Below the pieces are notes generated by a model that worked only from the letters and a program-made list of their open reading frames with translations, ran no database searches and was not told the DNA's origin. Positions 42,654-50,400 of a stretch of DNA of 64,000 nt are shown here, in pieces. Position numbers and translations under genes: made by a program. The DNA is from Planococcus circulans (GTDB taxonomy: Bacteria; Bacillota; Bacilli; Bacillales_A; Planococcaceae): positions 30,515-94,514 of the forward strand of contig NZ_JAIQCL010000011.1 of the NCBI RefSeq assembly GCF_020023385.1. Direction: 5' to 3'. The number at the start of each line of letters is the position of its first letter. Position 1 is the stretch's first letter.

Positions 42654-43010
42654 ATGCTGTCATTTATTCCGAGTCAGGATCCACAGACCCTCGCTTTTGA
42701 AGTGAGTGGGACGGTGACAAAAGAAGACCTGCAAAAGCTGGAGCAGTCGATTGAAGAGAACTTTTCAAAAGATCAGCCGTTTAATGCCTATGCCATTATG
42801 CAGGAAGTGAAGATGCCGACAGCCAAAGCACTTATGGAAGAAGCCAAAATCGATATGAAGCGCTGGAGCCAATACAATAAGCTAGCTGTCGTCAGCGAAA
42901 AGAAATCACTTGAAACGATGACCACTATCAGTGATTTTCTCCCAGGCATCAAAGCCAAACATTTCAATATGGATGAAATGGAGCAGGCATGGAGCTGGAT
43001 TAAAGAATGA
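42654..43010 (+). CDS. SpoIIAA-like (STAS superfamily) protein, paralogue 1
   Basis: A 118-residue soluble protein that resembles the SpoIIAA-like family (MLSFIPSQDPQTLAFEVSGTVTKEDLQKLE at the N-terminus, then KLAVVSEKKSLETMTT). Members adopt an anti-sigma-antagonist-like fold but lack an established role. The conserved phosphorylatable Ser of SpoIIAA is not evident. It is followed 33 bases later by a clear paralogue. Confidence 0.75.
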   Translation: MLSFIPSQDPQTLAFEVSGTVTKEDLQKLEQSIEENFSKDQPFNAYAIMQEVKMPTAKALMEEAKIDMKRWSQYNKLAVVSEKKSLETMTTISDFLPGIKAKHFNMDEMEQAWSWIKE

Positions 43011-43043
43011 GCAGTTTAGACAATGAACCGGAGGAGGGGACAT

Positions 43044-43400
43044 ATGCTATCTTTTGTGCCAAGTAAAGACACAGAAACCATCGCGATTGAATTTGAAGGA
43101 ACAGCGACGCGTGAAGATGCATTGAAGATCGACAAGATTATCCAGGAGAAGTTTGAAGACAAAGGAAAGTTCAATATTTATGCCGTGATAAATGGCGTTG
43201 AAGACGCTGTTTTTACGGGTCTTGGAGAAAGCATGCAGGTGAATATGGATGCATGGAACCAATTCCATAAATTCGCCGTCATCAGCTCCACTCATTTGAA
43301 TGAGCAGCTGACGGAAATGGAAAGCCTGCTGCCGAAGCTTGAAGTCAAGCATTTCCAAATGGATGAAATGAATGAAGCCTGGGAATGGATCCAGGAGTAG
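43044..43400 (+). CDS. SpoIIAA-like (STAS superfamily) protein, paralogue 2
   Basis: 118 residues, exactly the length of its upstream neighbour. It aligns with it throughout (MLSFVPSKDTETIAIEFEGTAT, then HFQMDEMNEAWEWIQE against HFNMDEMEQAWSWIKE). The pair is a tandem duplication that has diverged. GGAGGAGGGG precedes ATG 43044. Seven in-frame upstream codons exist but contain the ribosome binding site. A family B repeat begins directly after the stop. Confidence 0.75.
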   Translation: MLSFVPSKDTETIAIEFEGTATREDALKIDKIIQEKFEDKGKFNIYAVINGVEDAVFTGLGESMQVNMDAWNQFHKFAVISSTHLNEQLTEMESLLPKLEVKHFQMDEMNEAWEWIQE

Positions 43401-43402
43401 GA

Positions 43403-43520
43403 AAAGCGCAAGCGCCCGTGTAGATTCGACGGGCATAAGACGCGCTGGCGAAGCGGCGTTTTTTCAGCCGCCCAGCCAGAGTGGCTTATGACCCCAGAAT
43501 CTGGGTGCTGGAGCCTGGCC
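43403..43520 (-). repeat. Structured repeat family B, single copy in inverted orientation
   Basis: Reverse orientation relative to the other copies. The stem CATAAG/CTTATG (43434-43439, 43485-43490) is kept. The next stem out is AGATTC/GAATCT (43422-43427, 43497-43502), where other copies have AGCTCT/AGAGCT, a compensated change on both sides. Confidence 0.8.
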
Positions 43521-43560
43521 ACTAAATGGAAAAGCTGAAAAGTTTATTTCATAAGCATTG

Positions 43561-43603
43561 AAAAAGCGTTTCGCAGATAGCATGCGAAACGCTTCTTTTT
43601 TTT
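43561..43603. terminator. Bidirectional terminator
   Basis: AAGCGTTTCGC (43564-43574) and GCGAAACGCTT (43584-43594) form an 11-bp stem. A T-run follows and an A-run precedes it. Confidence 0.85.
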
Positions 43604-43616
43604 GCAGATAAAGGAT

Positions 43617-43817
43617 TTACCCCTCCACTTTAATCAAATCCGCTTTGACGATATGAAAAATGCTCAGGACAATCGTTTTTCCTTCCATATCCTCGACAGG
43701 GAACAGACTTACCGCGACACCGGAGAAATGGTCTTCCAAAGGCCCTTCAATCCGGATATTCTCCAGGTGTTCCCCGGTCGTCAAGAGAATGTTGTAGACA
43801 TGGAACTTCTGCTTCAT
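43617..43817 (-). CDS. Small hypothetical protein, 66 aa
   Basis: Not recognised. The frame is open to 43991, but AGGAGG lies seven bases before ATG 43817, giving MKQKFHVYNILLTTGEH. The peptide alternates hydrophobic and polar residues, suggesting a small beta-rich fold. It ends next to a bidirectional terminator and is divergent from the rRNA methyltransferase gene. Confidence 0.6.
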   Translation of the reverse strand: MKQKFHVYNILLTTGEHLENIRIEGPLEDHFSGVAVSLFPVEDMEGKTIVLSIFHIVKADLIKVEG

Positions 43818-43935
43818 GGCAATTCCTCCTATGGGCAGTCTTGGAAAATTCACATGGCCAGGGTGGGAATAAGGACAGCTATCGTATACACTAATTATAA
43901 AGCAAAATGGTGTTTTACAGATAGGATGAGAAACG

Positions 43936-45129
43936 ATGAAATCGGAAATTTCAATTAAACTAACAGATAAATTCAAGGCGGAATATGCCAAGGGCTACCC
44001 GTTGATCACCAAAGAGGCGTTGGACAATCCGGAGGTTCTGCAAACCGAGGGCAGCATCCTGAAGCTGACAGACAAGCAGGGACGGTTCTTGGCAAAAGGC
44101 TATTATGGCCAGCAAAACAAAGGCTTTGGTTGGATTTTGACGCGCGATGAACAGGAAGCCATTGATCAGGCGTTTATTGAGCGCAAGCTGGCAACAGCTA
44201 TTGCCCATAGAAAATCGTTTTTCAACAACCCAGAAACGACGGCCTTCCGCGTCTTTAACGGGGAAGGCGATGGTTTCGGAGGATTGATCATCGACTATTA
44301 CGACGGCTTCTATCTGCTCAGCTGGTACAGTGAAGGGGTATATACCTTTAAAGACCAGGTGATTGCGGCGCTTCAGAATGTTGCTGAATGCAAAGGCATC
44401 TACCAGAAAAAACGATTTGATACAAAAGGGCAGTATATTGAAGAAGACGATTTCGTTACAGGCGAGCGCGGTGAATTCCCATTGATCGTCAAAGAAAACG
44501 GTGTGAATTTTGCTGTTTACTTAAACGACGGAGCCATGACGGGGATTTTCCTGGATCAGCGGGATGTCCGTAATGCCATTAAACAGAAGTATGCCAAAGA
44601 CAAAACCGTACTCAACACCTTCTCGTATACAGGTGCTTTTTCAGTAGCGGCAGCACTTGGTGGAGCGGTGAAGACGACGAGTGTCGACCTGGCGAAAAGA
44701 AGCTCCAGCAAGACAATCGAGCAATTCAGCGTCAATGGCATCGATTTCGAGACCCAGGATATCCTGGTGATGGACGTCTTCAATTATTTTAAATACGCCA
44801 AACGGAAAGAATTGAAGTTCGACGTGGTCATTTTAGATCCGCCAAGCTTTGCGCGTTCAAAAAAATACACCTTCAGCACTTCCAAGGACTATACAAATCT
44901 GATGAAAGAAGCGATTGCCATTACGGAAAAAAATGGCGTCATTGTCGCTTCGACCAACAGTGCCTCTTTTGGCATGAAAAAGTTTAAAGGGTTTATTGAT
45001 AAAGCCTTTAAAGATCTTGGCGGCAAATACAGCATTGTTGAGGAATTCACGTTGCCGAGTGATTTTCGCGTACAAAAGGAATTTAAAGAAGGCGATTACC
45101 TGAAAGTTCTTTTCGTGAAATTGAGCTGA
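43936..45129 (+). CDS. Class I SAM-dependent rRNA methyltransferase (RlmI-like)
   Basis: A 397-residue enzyme with an N-terminal PUA-like domain (KGYPLITKEALDNPEV, then GRFLAKGYYG), an EEHEAD-like linker domain, and a C-terminal Rossmann methyltransferase. Catalytic and SAM motifs include LNTFSYTGAFSVAAALGGA, ILDPPSFARSKK and STNSASFG. This architecture matches RlmI (23S rRNA m5C1962) and YwbD of B. subtilis. Target base not proven, so no symbol. Confidence 0.88.
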   Translation: MKSEISIKLTDKFKAEYAKGYPLITKEALDNPEVLQTEGSILKLTDKQGRFLAKGYYGQQNKGFGWILTRDEQEAIDQAFIERKLATAIAHRKSFFNNPETTAFRVFNGEGDGFGGLIIDYYDGFYLLSWYSEGVYTFKDQVIAALQNVAECKGIYQKKRFDTKGQYIEEDDFVTGERGEFPLIVKENGVNFAVYLNDGAMTGIFLDQRDVRNAIKQKYAKDKTVLNTFSYTGAFSVAAALGGAVKTTSVDLAKRSSSKTIEQFSVNGIDFETQDILVMDVFNYFKYAKRKELKFDVVILDPPSFARSKKYTFSTSKDYTNLMKEAIAITEKNGVIVASTNSASFGMKKFKGFIDKAFKDLGGKYSIVEEFTLPSDFRVQKEFKEGDYLKVLFVKLS

Positions 45130-45216
45130 GGGAGTAAGTGGTGGATCGGCGTTTGTGACGAAAAATTGCAGAGGGAGCCAAATGCTGCTTCTTTTCTTCC
45201 GCTAATCCCTGTACAG

Positions 45217-45250
45217 CAATCTGCTGTGCTTCTATAATGGAAGCAGATTG
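45217..45250 (+). promoter_or_regulatory. Promoter -10 box inside an inverted repeat
   Basis: CAATCTGCT (45217-45225) and AGCAGATTG (45242-45250) flank TATAAT (45233-45238). The latter is suitably placed for the gene at 45264. This resembles a repressor operator overlapping a promoter. The -35 region is weak. Confidence 0.5.
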
Positions 45251-45263
45251 TGAGGGATAGTGG

Positions 45264-45575
45264 ATGTTTAAGAATGCATTGGGAACATTTCGTTTCATGG
45301 GCTTGCTCGAAGGCGGTTCGTTATTGATCCTGCTTTTTGTTGCAATGCCGTTAAAATACTTTGTTGGATTTCCGGAGGCGGTCAGCGTGATCGGACCGAT
45401 TCACGGAGCCCTGTTCACCGTCTATATCTTAGTGACTGTCTACATGACATTCATCTTCAGATGGCCGTTCCGTTTCTCCATCGGAGCCGTTGCTTCGGCC
45501 TTCCTGCCGTTCGGCAATTTCGTTTTAGATAAACGGCTTGAAAATTGGCAGCAGCTGAAAACTTCTGCTGCATAA
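45264..45575 (+). CDS. DUF3817 membrane protein
   Basis: A 103-residue protein with three predicted helices and the DUF3817 pattern (FRFMGLLEGGSLLILLFVAMPLKYF, then GPIHGALFTVYI). It resembles the small membrane proteins YdzA/YeiH-like of Bacillales, function unknown. Single-gene unit: an inverted-repeat promoter precedes it and a terminator follows. Confidence 0.8.
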   Translation: MFKNALGTFRFMGLLEGGSLLILLFVAMPLKYFVGFPEAVSVIGPIHGALFTVYILVTVYMTFIFRWPFRFSIGAVASAFLPFGNFVLDKRLENWQQLKTSAA

Positions 45576-45598
45576 ATGCCTCAAAAGTGATGAATCAG

Positions 45599-45628
45599 AC
45601 ACCTGCAGGCTTTCCTGCAGGTGTTTTT
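45599..45628 (+). terminator. Terminator after the DUF3817 gene
   Basis: ACACCTGCAGG (45599-45609) and CCTGCAGGTGT (45614-45624) enclose a 4-base loop, followed by T residues. Confidence 0.85.
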
Positions 45629-45707
45629 ATTTGGGGTTATCGAAAGGTGCCGAACTCCTCTATAATGGAACTATTGTAATTTACAGATTTGTATTGGGGG
45701 TAACGCC

Positions 45708-46925
45708 ATGGCGAAAGCGATAAGTTCTTCTTCTTTAGCCGGAAATCCAGTTTATCCGGTAATGTTTGCGATTGGCGGCTGCCATTTGCTGAATGATTCT
45801 TTACAGGCAGTAATTCCGGCGATGTTCCCGATACTTGAAGCGGATCTCGGATTAACGTTCACTCAGTTGGGCTTGATCGCTTTTGTGCTGAATATCGTAG
45901 CATCTTTGCTGCAGCCGGTTGTGGGATTCATCAGTGATAAAAAGCCGATGCCTTATGCACTTCCGCTCGGCATGACAAGCTCATTTTTTGGCATTGCAGG
46001 ATTGGCGTTTGCCCCTGAATATTGGATGATTCTCGTTTCGGTCATATTCCTGGGTCTGGGTTCTGCTGTTTTCCATCCGGAAGGCTCGCGTGTCTCCTAT
46101 ATGGCGGCTGGGTCCAAGCGAGGCTTATCCCAGTCGATTTACCAGGTAGGGGGGAACTCGGGCCAGGCGCTTGCTCCACTGATCAGTGCTTTCATCCTCG
46201 TGCCGCTCGGCCAGATAGGCGCTGCCTTGTTCCTGTTTGTCGCTGCGCTCGGTATTTTTATCCTGACGAAAATCTCCATCTGGTACAAGCGGCAGCTGGA
46301 GCAGGAAAAGCTTCAGAAAGTGAAGAAAGTGTTATTGTCTTCTCTGCCGGAAATGACGAAAAAACAAGTGGGTATCGCATTGGCTCTCCTGATGATCATT
46401 ATTTTTGCCCGTTCTTTCTACGTCACCAATATGACAAGCTTTTATATTTTTCATCTGATTGAATCTTATGGTCTGACGATTCAGCAGGGACAACTGTATG
46501 TGTTCCTGTTTCTTGGTGTCGGAGCGGCCGGTACCTTTTTCGGAGGGCCAATGGCGGATAAAATCGGCCGGAAGAACGTTATTCTTCTTTCCATCATCGT
46601 CCCGATTCCGCTTGCCGCTTTATTGCCGTACCTGCCGCTTTACGCTGTGCTGATTTTCCTGGCATTGATCGGATTTTTCATTATGCTGAGTTTTTCCGTC
46701 ACGGTCGTCTATGCCCAGGAACTCGTGCCAAGCAAAATCGGCACGATGGCTGGATTGACCGTTGGCCTGGCTTTTGGTATGGGTGCGATCGGTGCTGTTG
46801 TCATCGGTATTTTAATGGATGCCATCGGTGTCTACGAAACGATGGTGGTTGTATCCTTCCTGCCGATTATCGGCTTGGTCGGCCTGTGGCTGCCGCGTGA
46901 CCGGAAAATAGTCGCCGCTTCTTAA
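45708..46925 (+). CDS. MFS transporter, fosmidomycin-resistance (Fsr) family
   Basis: A 405-residue major facilitator with twelve predicted helices. The Fsr family phrases are GGCHLLNDSLQAVIPAMFPIL in helix 1, FVLNIVASLLQPVVGFISDKKP, and AVFHPEGSRVSYMAAG. In Escherichia coli Fsr confers fosmidomycin resistance. Natural substrate here unknown. TATAAT at 45661 is a likely -10 box and GGGGG lies before the start. The GNAT gene follows 50 bases later. Confidence 0.88.
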   Translation: MAKAISSSSLAGNPVYPVMFAIGGCHLLNDSLQAVIPAMFPILEADLGLTFTQLGLIAFVLNIVASLLQPVVGFISDKKPMPYALPLGMTSSFFGIAGLAFAPEYWMILVSVIFLGLGSAVFHPEGSRVSYMAAGSKRGLSQSIYQVGGNSGQALAPLISAFILVPLGQIGAALFLFVAALGIFILTKISIWYKRQLEQEKLQKVKKVLLSSLPEMTKKQVGIALALLMIIIFARSFYVTNMTSFYIFHLIESYGLTIQQGQLYVFLFLGVGAAGTFFGGPMADKIGRKNVILLSIIVPIPLAALLPYLPLYAVLIFLALIGFFIMLSFSVTVVYAQELVPSKIGTMAGLTVGLAFGMGAIGAVVIGILMDAIGVYETMVVVSFLPIIGLVGLWLPRDRKIVAAS

Positions 46926-46975
46926 AGGGGAGTGTGGCCGTTGGAATGAGTTAAACGAGTAAAGGAGAATGCTGG

Positions 46976-47536
46976 ATGACGAAAAATTTGCCCGAAGTGC
47001 CAACAGAAATAAGAACGGAGCGTTTGCTGCTGCGGATGCCGATGCCTGGAGATGGAAAGGCAGTGAATGCAGCGATTCAGGCTTCACTCGACGACCTGAA
47101 GCCGTGGCTCGGATTTGCGCAGGAGGAGCCGTCTCCAGAGGAAACGGAAATCAATCAACTGGAATCGCATTTGAATTTCCTGAAAAGGGAATCCCTTCGT
47201 TACCTGGTTTTTGATAAAGAGACAGGAAGCTTTATCGGCTCTACTGGCTTCCACGCCATTGAATGGGATGTGCCAAAGATGGAAATTGGGTATTGGCTGG
47301 ATTCCAGAGCGACCGGAAAAGGGTATATGGCAGAGGCTGTTTCGGCATTGACTGAACTGGCTTTCACGACACTGAAATGCAATCGCCTAGAAATTCAATG
47401 CGACGCTGAAAACCTCAAAAGCCGCGCCATTCCTGAGAAGCTCGGCTATGTCCTGGAAGGGACGCTGAAGAATGACGAGCGCTCTGTGGACGGAAAACGC
47501 TTGACCGATACATGCATTTACGCAAAATTCGCTTGA
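46976..47536 (+). CDS. GNAT family N-acetyltransferase (RimJ/RimL type)
   Basis: A 186-residue acetyltransferase. The RimJ/RimL-like layout is visible: TERLLLRMPMPGDGKAV near the start, EIGYWLDSRATGKGYMAEAVSAL at the acetyl-CoA site (Q/RxxGxG/A variant), and NRLEIQCDAENLKSRAIPEKLGYVLEG near the end. Such enzymes acetylate protein N-termini or small molecules. The target cannot be told. AAAGGAG precedes the ATG. Confidence 0.88.
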   Translation: MTKNLPEVPTEIRTERLLLRMPMPGDGKAVNAAIQASLDDLKPWLGFAQEEPSPEETEINQLESHLNFLKRESLRYLVFDKETGSFIGSTGFHAIEWDVPKMEIGYWLDSRATGKGYMAEAVSALTELAFTTLKCNRLEIQCDAENLKSRAIPEKLGYVLEGTLKNDERSVDGKRLTDTCIYAKFA

Positions 47537-47564
47537 TGCGACCCAAAGAACAGGGGCTTTTATT

Positions 47565-49310
47565 ATGAAGAAGCAAGACAAAGACAAAGATGCAGGTCTG
47601 AAGCCGTTCATTTCGCTGTTATTGACACTGAAGATTCCGAAGCTCGCACTTGCAGTGGGGTTGTTTGCCAGTTTAATTACGACGCTCGTCGGCTTGGTGG
47701 TCCCATTGTTGACGAAAAACCTGGTCGATGGTTTTTCACTCGACTCGCTCAGTGTTCCGTTGATTGCTGGAATCGGCGTTGCTTTTATCGTGCAGGCCAT
47801 CATCAACGGGGTTTCGATTTACTTGCTGAGCATGGTGGGGCAGCGGGTAGTAGCAGGCTTACGGGAACGGATGTGGGCTCAGTTGATCCGGCTGCGCGTC
47901 AGCTATTTCGATCAGCACTCCAGCGGTGAAACGGTGAGCCGGGTCGTCAACGACACGGGCATTGTCCGGAATCTGATTACGGACCATTTTCCATCCTTTG
48001 TCACAGGCATCATCTCCATTATCGGAGCCGTGATCATTTTGGTCATTCTGGACTGGAAGATGACACTGGTCATGATGCTGGCAGTACCGCTGACGATTGC
48101 GGTGATGATCCCTTTAGGGCGCCAAATGGCCAAGATTTCCCGGAATCTGCAGGATGAGACTGCGCATTTTACGGGCCATGTCCAACAGACGTTAGGGGAA
48201 ATCCGTCTGATGAAATCCTCGACAGCTGAAGATACGGAAGAAACCAAAGGCGTACAAGGCATCCATAAATTGTTTGCACTCGGCATGAAAGAGGCGAAAA
48301 TCTATGCCTTGATTGCTCCGCTGATGTACTTGGTGGTCATGGTCGTCATCGTGTCGATCATCGGCTACGGCGGGATCCGCGTGGCGAATGGGGAAATGTC
48401 CACAGGATCGCTGGTCGCTTTTCTCTTATACCTATTCCAGATTATCGTGCCGATGGCGACTTTTGCCCGATTTTTTACAGAACTTCAAAAAGCCAAAGGC
48501 GCAACAGAACGCATCATCGGTATTTTGGAACTGCCCTTGGAAGAACGGGAGCAGAAGCCGGACATGGATATTGCCGGTAAGGTGCTGAGAGTAAGAGGAT
48601 TGAGCTTCGCCTATGAAAAAGGGGAGCAAGTCCTTGAAGATGTAAGTTTTGAAGCGCAGCCTGGCGAAATGATTGCATTTGCGGGACCGAGTGGCGGCGG
48701 GAAAACGACGGTTTTCGGCTTGATCGAGCGATTTTATGAGTCATCATCCGGTGAAATCTCGATTGGCAATATCCCGATCAATGAAATTTCAATCGCTTCC
48801 TGGCGCGATCAGATCGGTTATGTCTCCCAGGAAAGTGCCATGATGGGCGGTACGATCCGTGCCAATCTGACCTATGGCTTGCCGGATCCGGAAACGATTT
48901 CATCCGAAGAGCTTTGGCGCGTGGCACGTATGGCTTATGCGGAAGATTTTATCCGCGGCTTTGCCGATGGGTTGGATACGGAAGTAGGAGAGCGCGGCGT
49001 CAAATTGTCAGGCGGCCAGCGTCAGCGGATCGCAATTGCCCGAGCTTTTCTGCGCGATCCCAAAATCCTGATGATGGACGAAGCGACTGCAAGCTTGGAC
49101 AGCCAGTCAGAAGGCATTGTTCAGCAGGCGTTAAGCCGCTTGATGGAAGGGCGAACCACTTTGGTGATCGCTCATCGATTGTCGACGATTGTGGATGCGG
49201 ATAAAATCGTCTTTATTGAAAAAGGGCGCGTCACGGGCATTGGCACACACCGGGAACTGACAGCTTCCCACTCCCTTTACCGTGAGTTTGCTGAACAGCA
49301 ATTAACTTGA
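47565..49310 (+). CDS. Multidrug ABC exporter, fused permease-ATPase (BmrA-like)
   Basis: A 581-residue half-transporter that should act as a homodimer. It has six predicted helices in the first 320 residues. The ATPase follows with Walker A GPSGGGKTT (about residue 374), signature LSGGQRQRIAIARAFL and Walker B ILMMDEATASLD. B. subtilis BmrA is the closest well-known type. A TipA-like MerR gene follows, possibly functionally linked, although the visible MerR operator is after this gene, not before it. Confidence 0.9.
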   Translation: MKKQDKDKDAGLKPFISLLLTLKIPKLALAVGLFASLITTLVGLVVPLLTKNLVDGFSLDSLSVPLIAGIGVAFIVQAIINGVSIYLLSMVGQRVVAGLRERMWAQLIRLRVSYFDQHSSGETVSRVVNDTGIVRNLITDHFPSFVTGIISIIGAVIILVILDWKMTLVMMLAVPLTIAVMIPLGRQMAKISRNLQDETAHFTGHVQQTLGEIRLMKSSTAEDTEETKGVQGIHKLFALGMKEAKIYALIAPLMYLVVMVVIVSIIGYGGIRVANGEMSTGSLVAFLLYLFQIIVPMATFARFFTELQKAKGATERIIGILELPLEEREQKPDMDIAGKVLRVRGLSFAYEKGEQVLEDVSFEAQPGEMIAFAGPSGGGKTTVFGLIERFYESSSGEISIGNIPINEISIASWRDQIGYVSQESAMMGGTIRANLTYGLPDPETISSEELWRVARMAYAEDFIRGFADGLDTEVGERGVKLSGGQRQRIAIARAFLRDPKILMMDEATASLDSQSEGIVQQALSRLMEGRTTLVIAHRLSTIVDADKIVFIEKGRVTGIGTHRELTASHSLYREFAEQQLT

Positions 49311-49319
49311 CTGGATCAC

Positions 49320-49350
49320 TTGACCTTGACGCAACGTCAAGGTGTAAGCT
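49320..49350 (+). promoter_or_regulatory. MerR-type promoter and operator
   Basis: ACCTTGACG-CAA-CGTCAAGGT (49323-49343) is a perfect inverted repeat. It lies between TTGACC (49320-49325) and TAAGCT (49345-49350), spaced 19 bases apart. The overlong spacer filled by a palindrome is the hallmark of promoters untwisted by MerR-family activators. It drives the MerR gene at 49373. Confidence 0.8.
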
Positions 49351-49372
49351 GGGTTTATCAGGAGGTGGAGAG

Positions 49373-50134
49373 ATGGAATACACCGTACAAAAACTAGGGA
49401 ATTTGGCTGGAATCAGTACAAGGACATTGCGCTATTACGATGAGATCGGGCTCTTGAAGCCGGCAAGAAAGAGCTCGTCGGGGTATCGGATCTATGGCCA
49501 GCAGGAAGTAGACAAGCTGCAGCAAATCCTTTTCTATCGTGAACTAGGCCTGGATTTGGAACACATAAAGAACATCGTCAATGATCCCGGTTTCAGCAGC
49601 TCCCAAGCTTTAGAAGAGCACCGGGAAAAACTTCTCGCCAAACGACTGCAATTGGACCTCTTGATAAGCAATGTGGAAAAAACCATTTCTGCAACAGAAG
49701 GAGAGAGCATCATGGCTGATAAAGAGAAATTCCAGGGCTTTAAACAACAGCTGGTGGAGGATAACGAAAAGCAATATGGAGATGAAATTCGCGGCAAATA
49801 CGGCGATGATCTAGTCGACCGATCCAACGCGAAAATGCTGAACATGAGCGAAGAGAAATACCAGGAGTTCATACGCCTGGAGCAGCAGGTACTGGACCAG
49901 TTGGAAGAGGCCCTCAGAACAGGCGACCCATCGAGCGAAGCGGCGCAGCAAACGGCTGATCTGCATCGCCGGTGGCTGGGCTTTACGTGGCCGACCTATA
50001 GCAAGGACGCGCATATGGGGCTTGCCGAGATGTATGTGGCAGACGATCGCTTTGCTGCCTACTATGACAAAGTAGAGCCGGGAGCTGCACAATTCCTGCG
50101 GGATGCGATTGAGGTCTATACGGCACAGCAATAA
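49373..50134 (+). CDS. MerR family regulator with TipAS antibiotic-recognition domain
   Basis: A 253-residue regulator. The MerR winged helix is at residues 1-75 (YTVQKLGNLAGISTRTLRYYDEIGLLKPARKSSSGYRIYG), followed by a dimerisation coiled coil. The TipAS domain has FKQQLVEDNEKQYGDEIRGKYGDD and the C-terminal HRRWLGFTWPTYSKDAHMGLAEMYVADDRF. Relatives (TipAL, Mta of B. subtilis) bind drugs and activate multidrug exporters. ATG 49373 has GGAGGTGGAG upstream; the longer frame covers the operator. Probably autoregulated. Confidence 0.92.
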   Translation: MEYTVQKLGNLAGISTRTLRYYDEIGLLKPARKSSSGYRIYGQQEVDKLQQILFYRELGLDLEHIKNIVNDPGFSSSQALEEHREKLLAKRLQLDLLISNVEKTISATEGESIMADKEKFQGFKQQLVEDNEKQYGDEIRGKYGDDLVDRSNAKMLNMSEEKYQEFIRLEQQVLDQLEEALRTGDPSSEAAQQTADLHRRWLGFTWPTYSKDAHMGLAEMYVADDRFAAYYDKVEPGAAQFLRDAIEVYTAQQ

Positions 50135-50151
50135 CAGAAGGGAATTTTAAC

Positions 50152-50189
50152 TGCGGACAACTCCGAAAACGGGTTGTCTGCATTTTTTT
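50152..50189 (+). terminator. Terminator after the MerR gene
   Basis: TGCGGACAAC (50152-50161) pairs with GTTGTCTGCA (50173-50182) with one mismatch. A T-run follows to 50189. Confidence 0.8.
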
Positions 50190-50237
50190 ATGTCTGGATT
50201 GATTGTGGGTGGAGGTGTACTGAATTTAGATTTCAAT

Positions 50238-50317
50238 GAACGTACATAAATTTTTTTGAACGTGCATAAATTCTAATAAGCGTGCGTAAACTTTCCGGAA
50301 CGTGCATAAGCTGAAAT
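50238..50317. repeat. 20-bp tandem array, four units
   Basis: The core CGTGCATAAA (variants CGTACATAAA, CGTGCGTAAA, CGTGCATAAG) recurs at 50241, 50261, 50281 and 50301, exactly 20 bp apart. Each is preceded by GAA or AAG and followed by a variable spacer. It lies between the MerR terminator and the family B cluster. The design parallels the 21-bp array at 33815-33919, with a different core. Confidence 0.8.
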
Positions 50318-50400
50318 CAGCCACAGAAATAGACTGTTGTATGGATCAAAGATGAAGTTATTGCAGCGGGAAGCCTCGTTTTTAGCTTATCCGTCTCCAC

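Noticed and set aside
50238..50317. CRISPR-like short repeats with spacers
   Set aside because: Cores of 10 bases with spacers of about 10 bases are far too short for CRISPR, and no cas genes are near.
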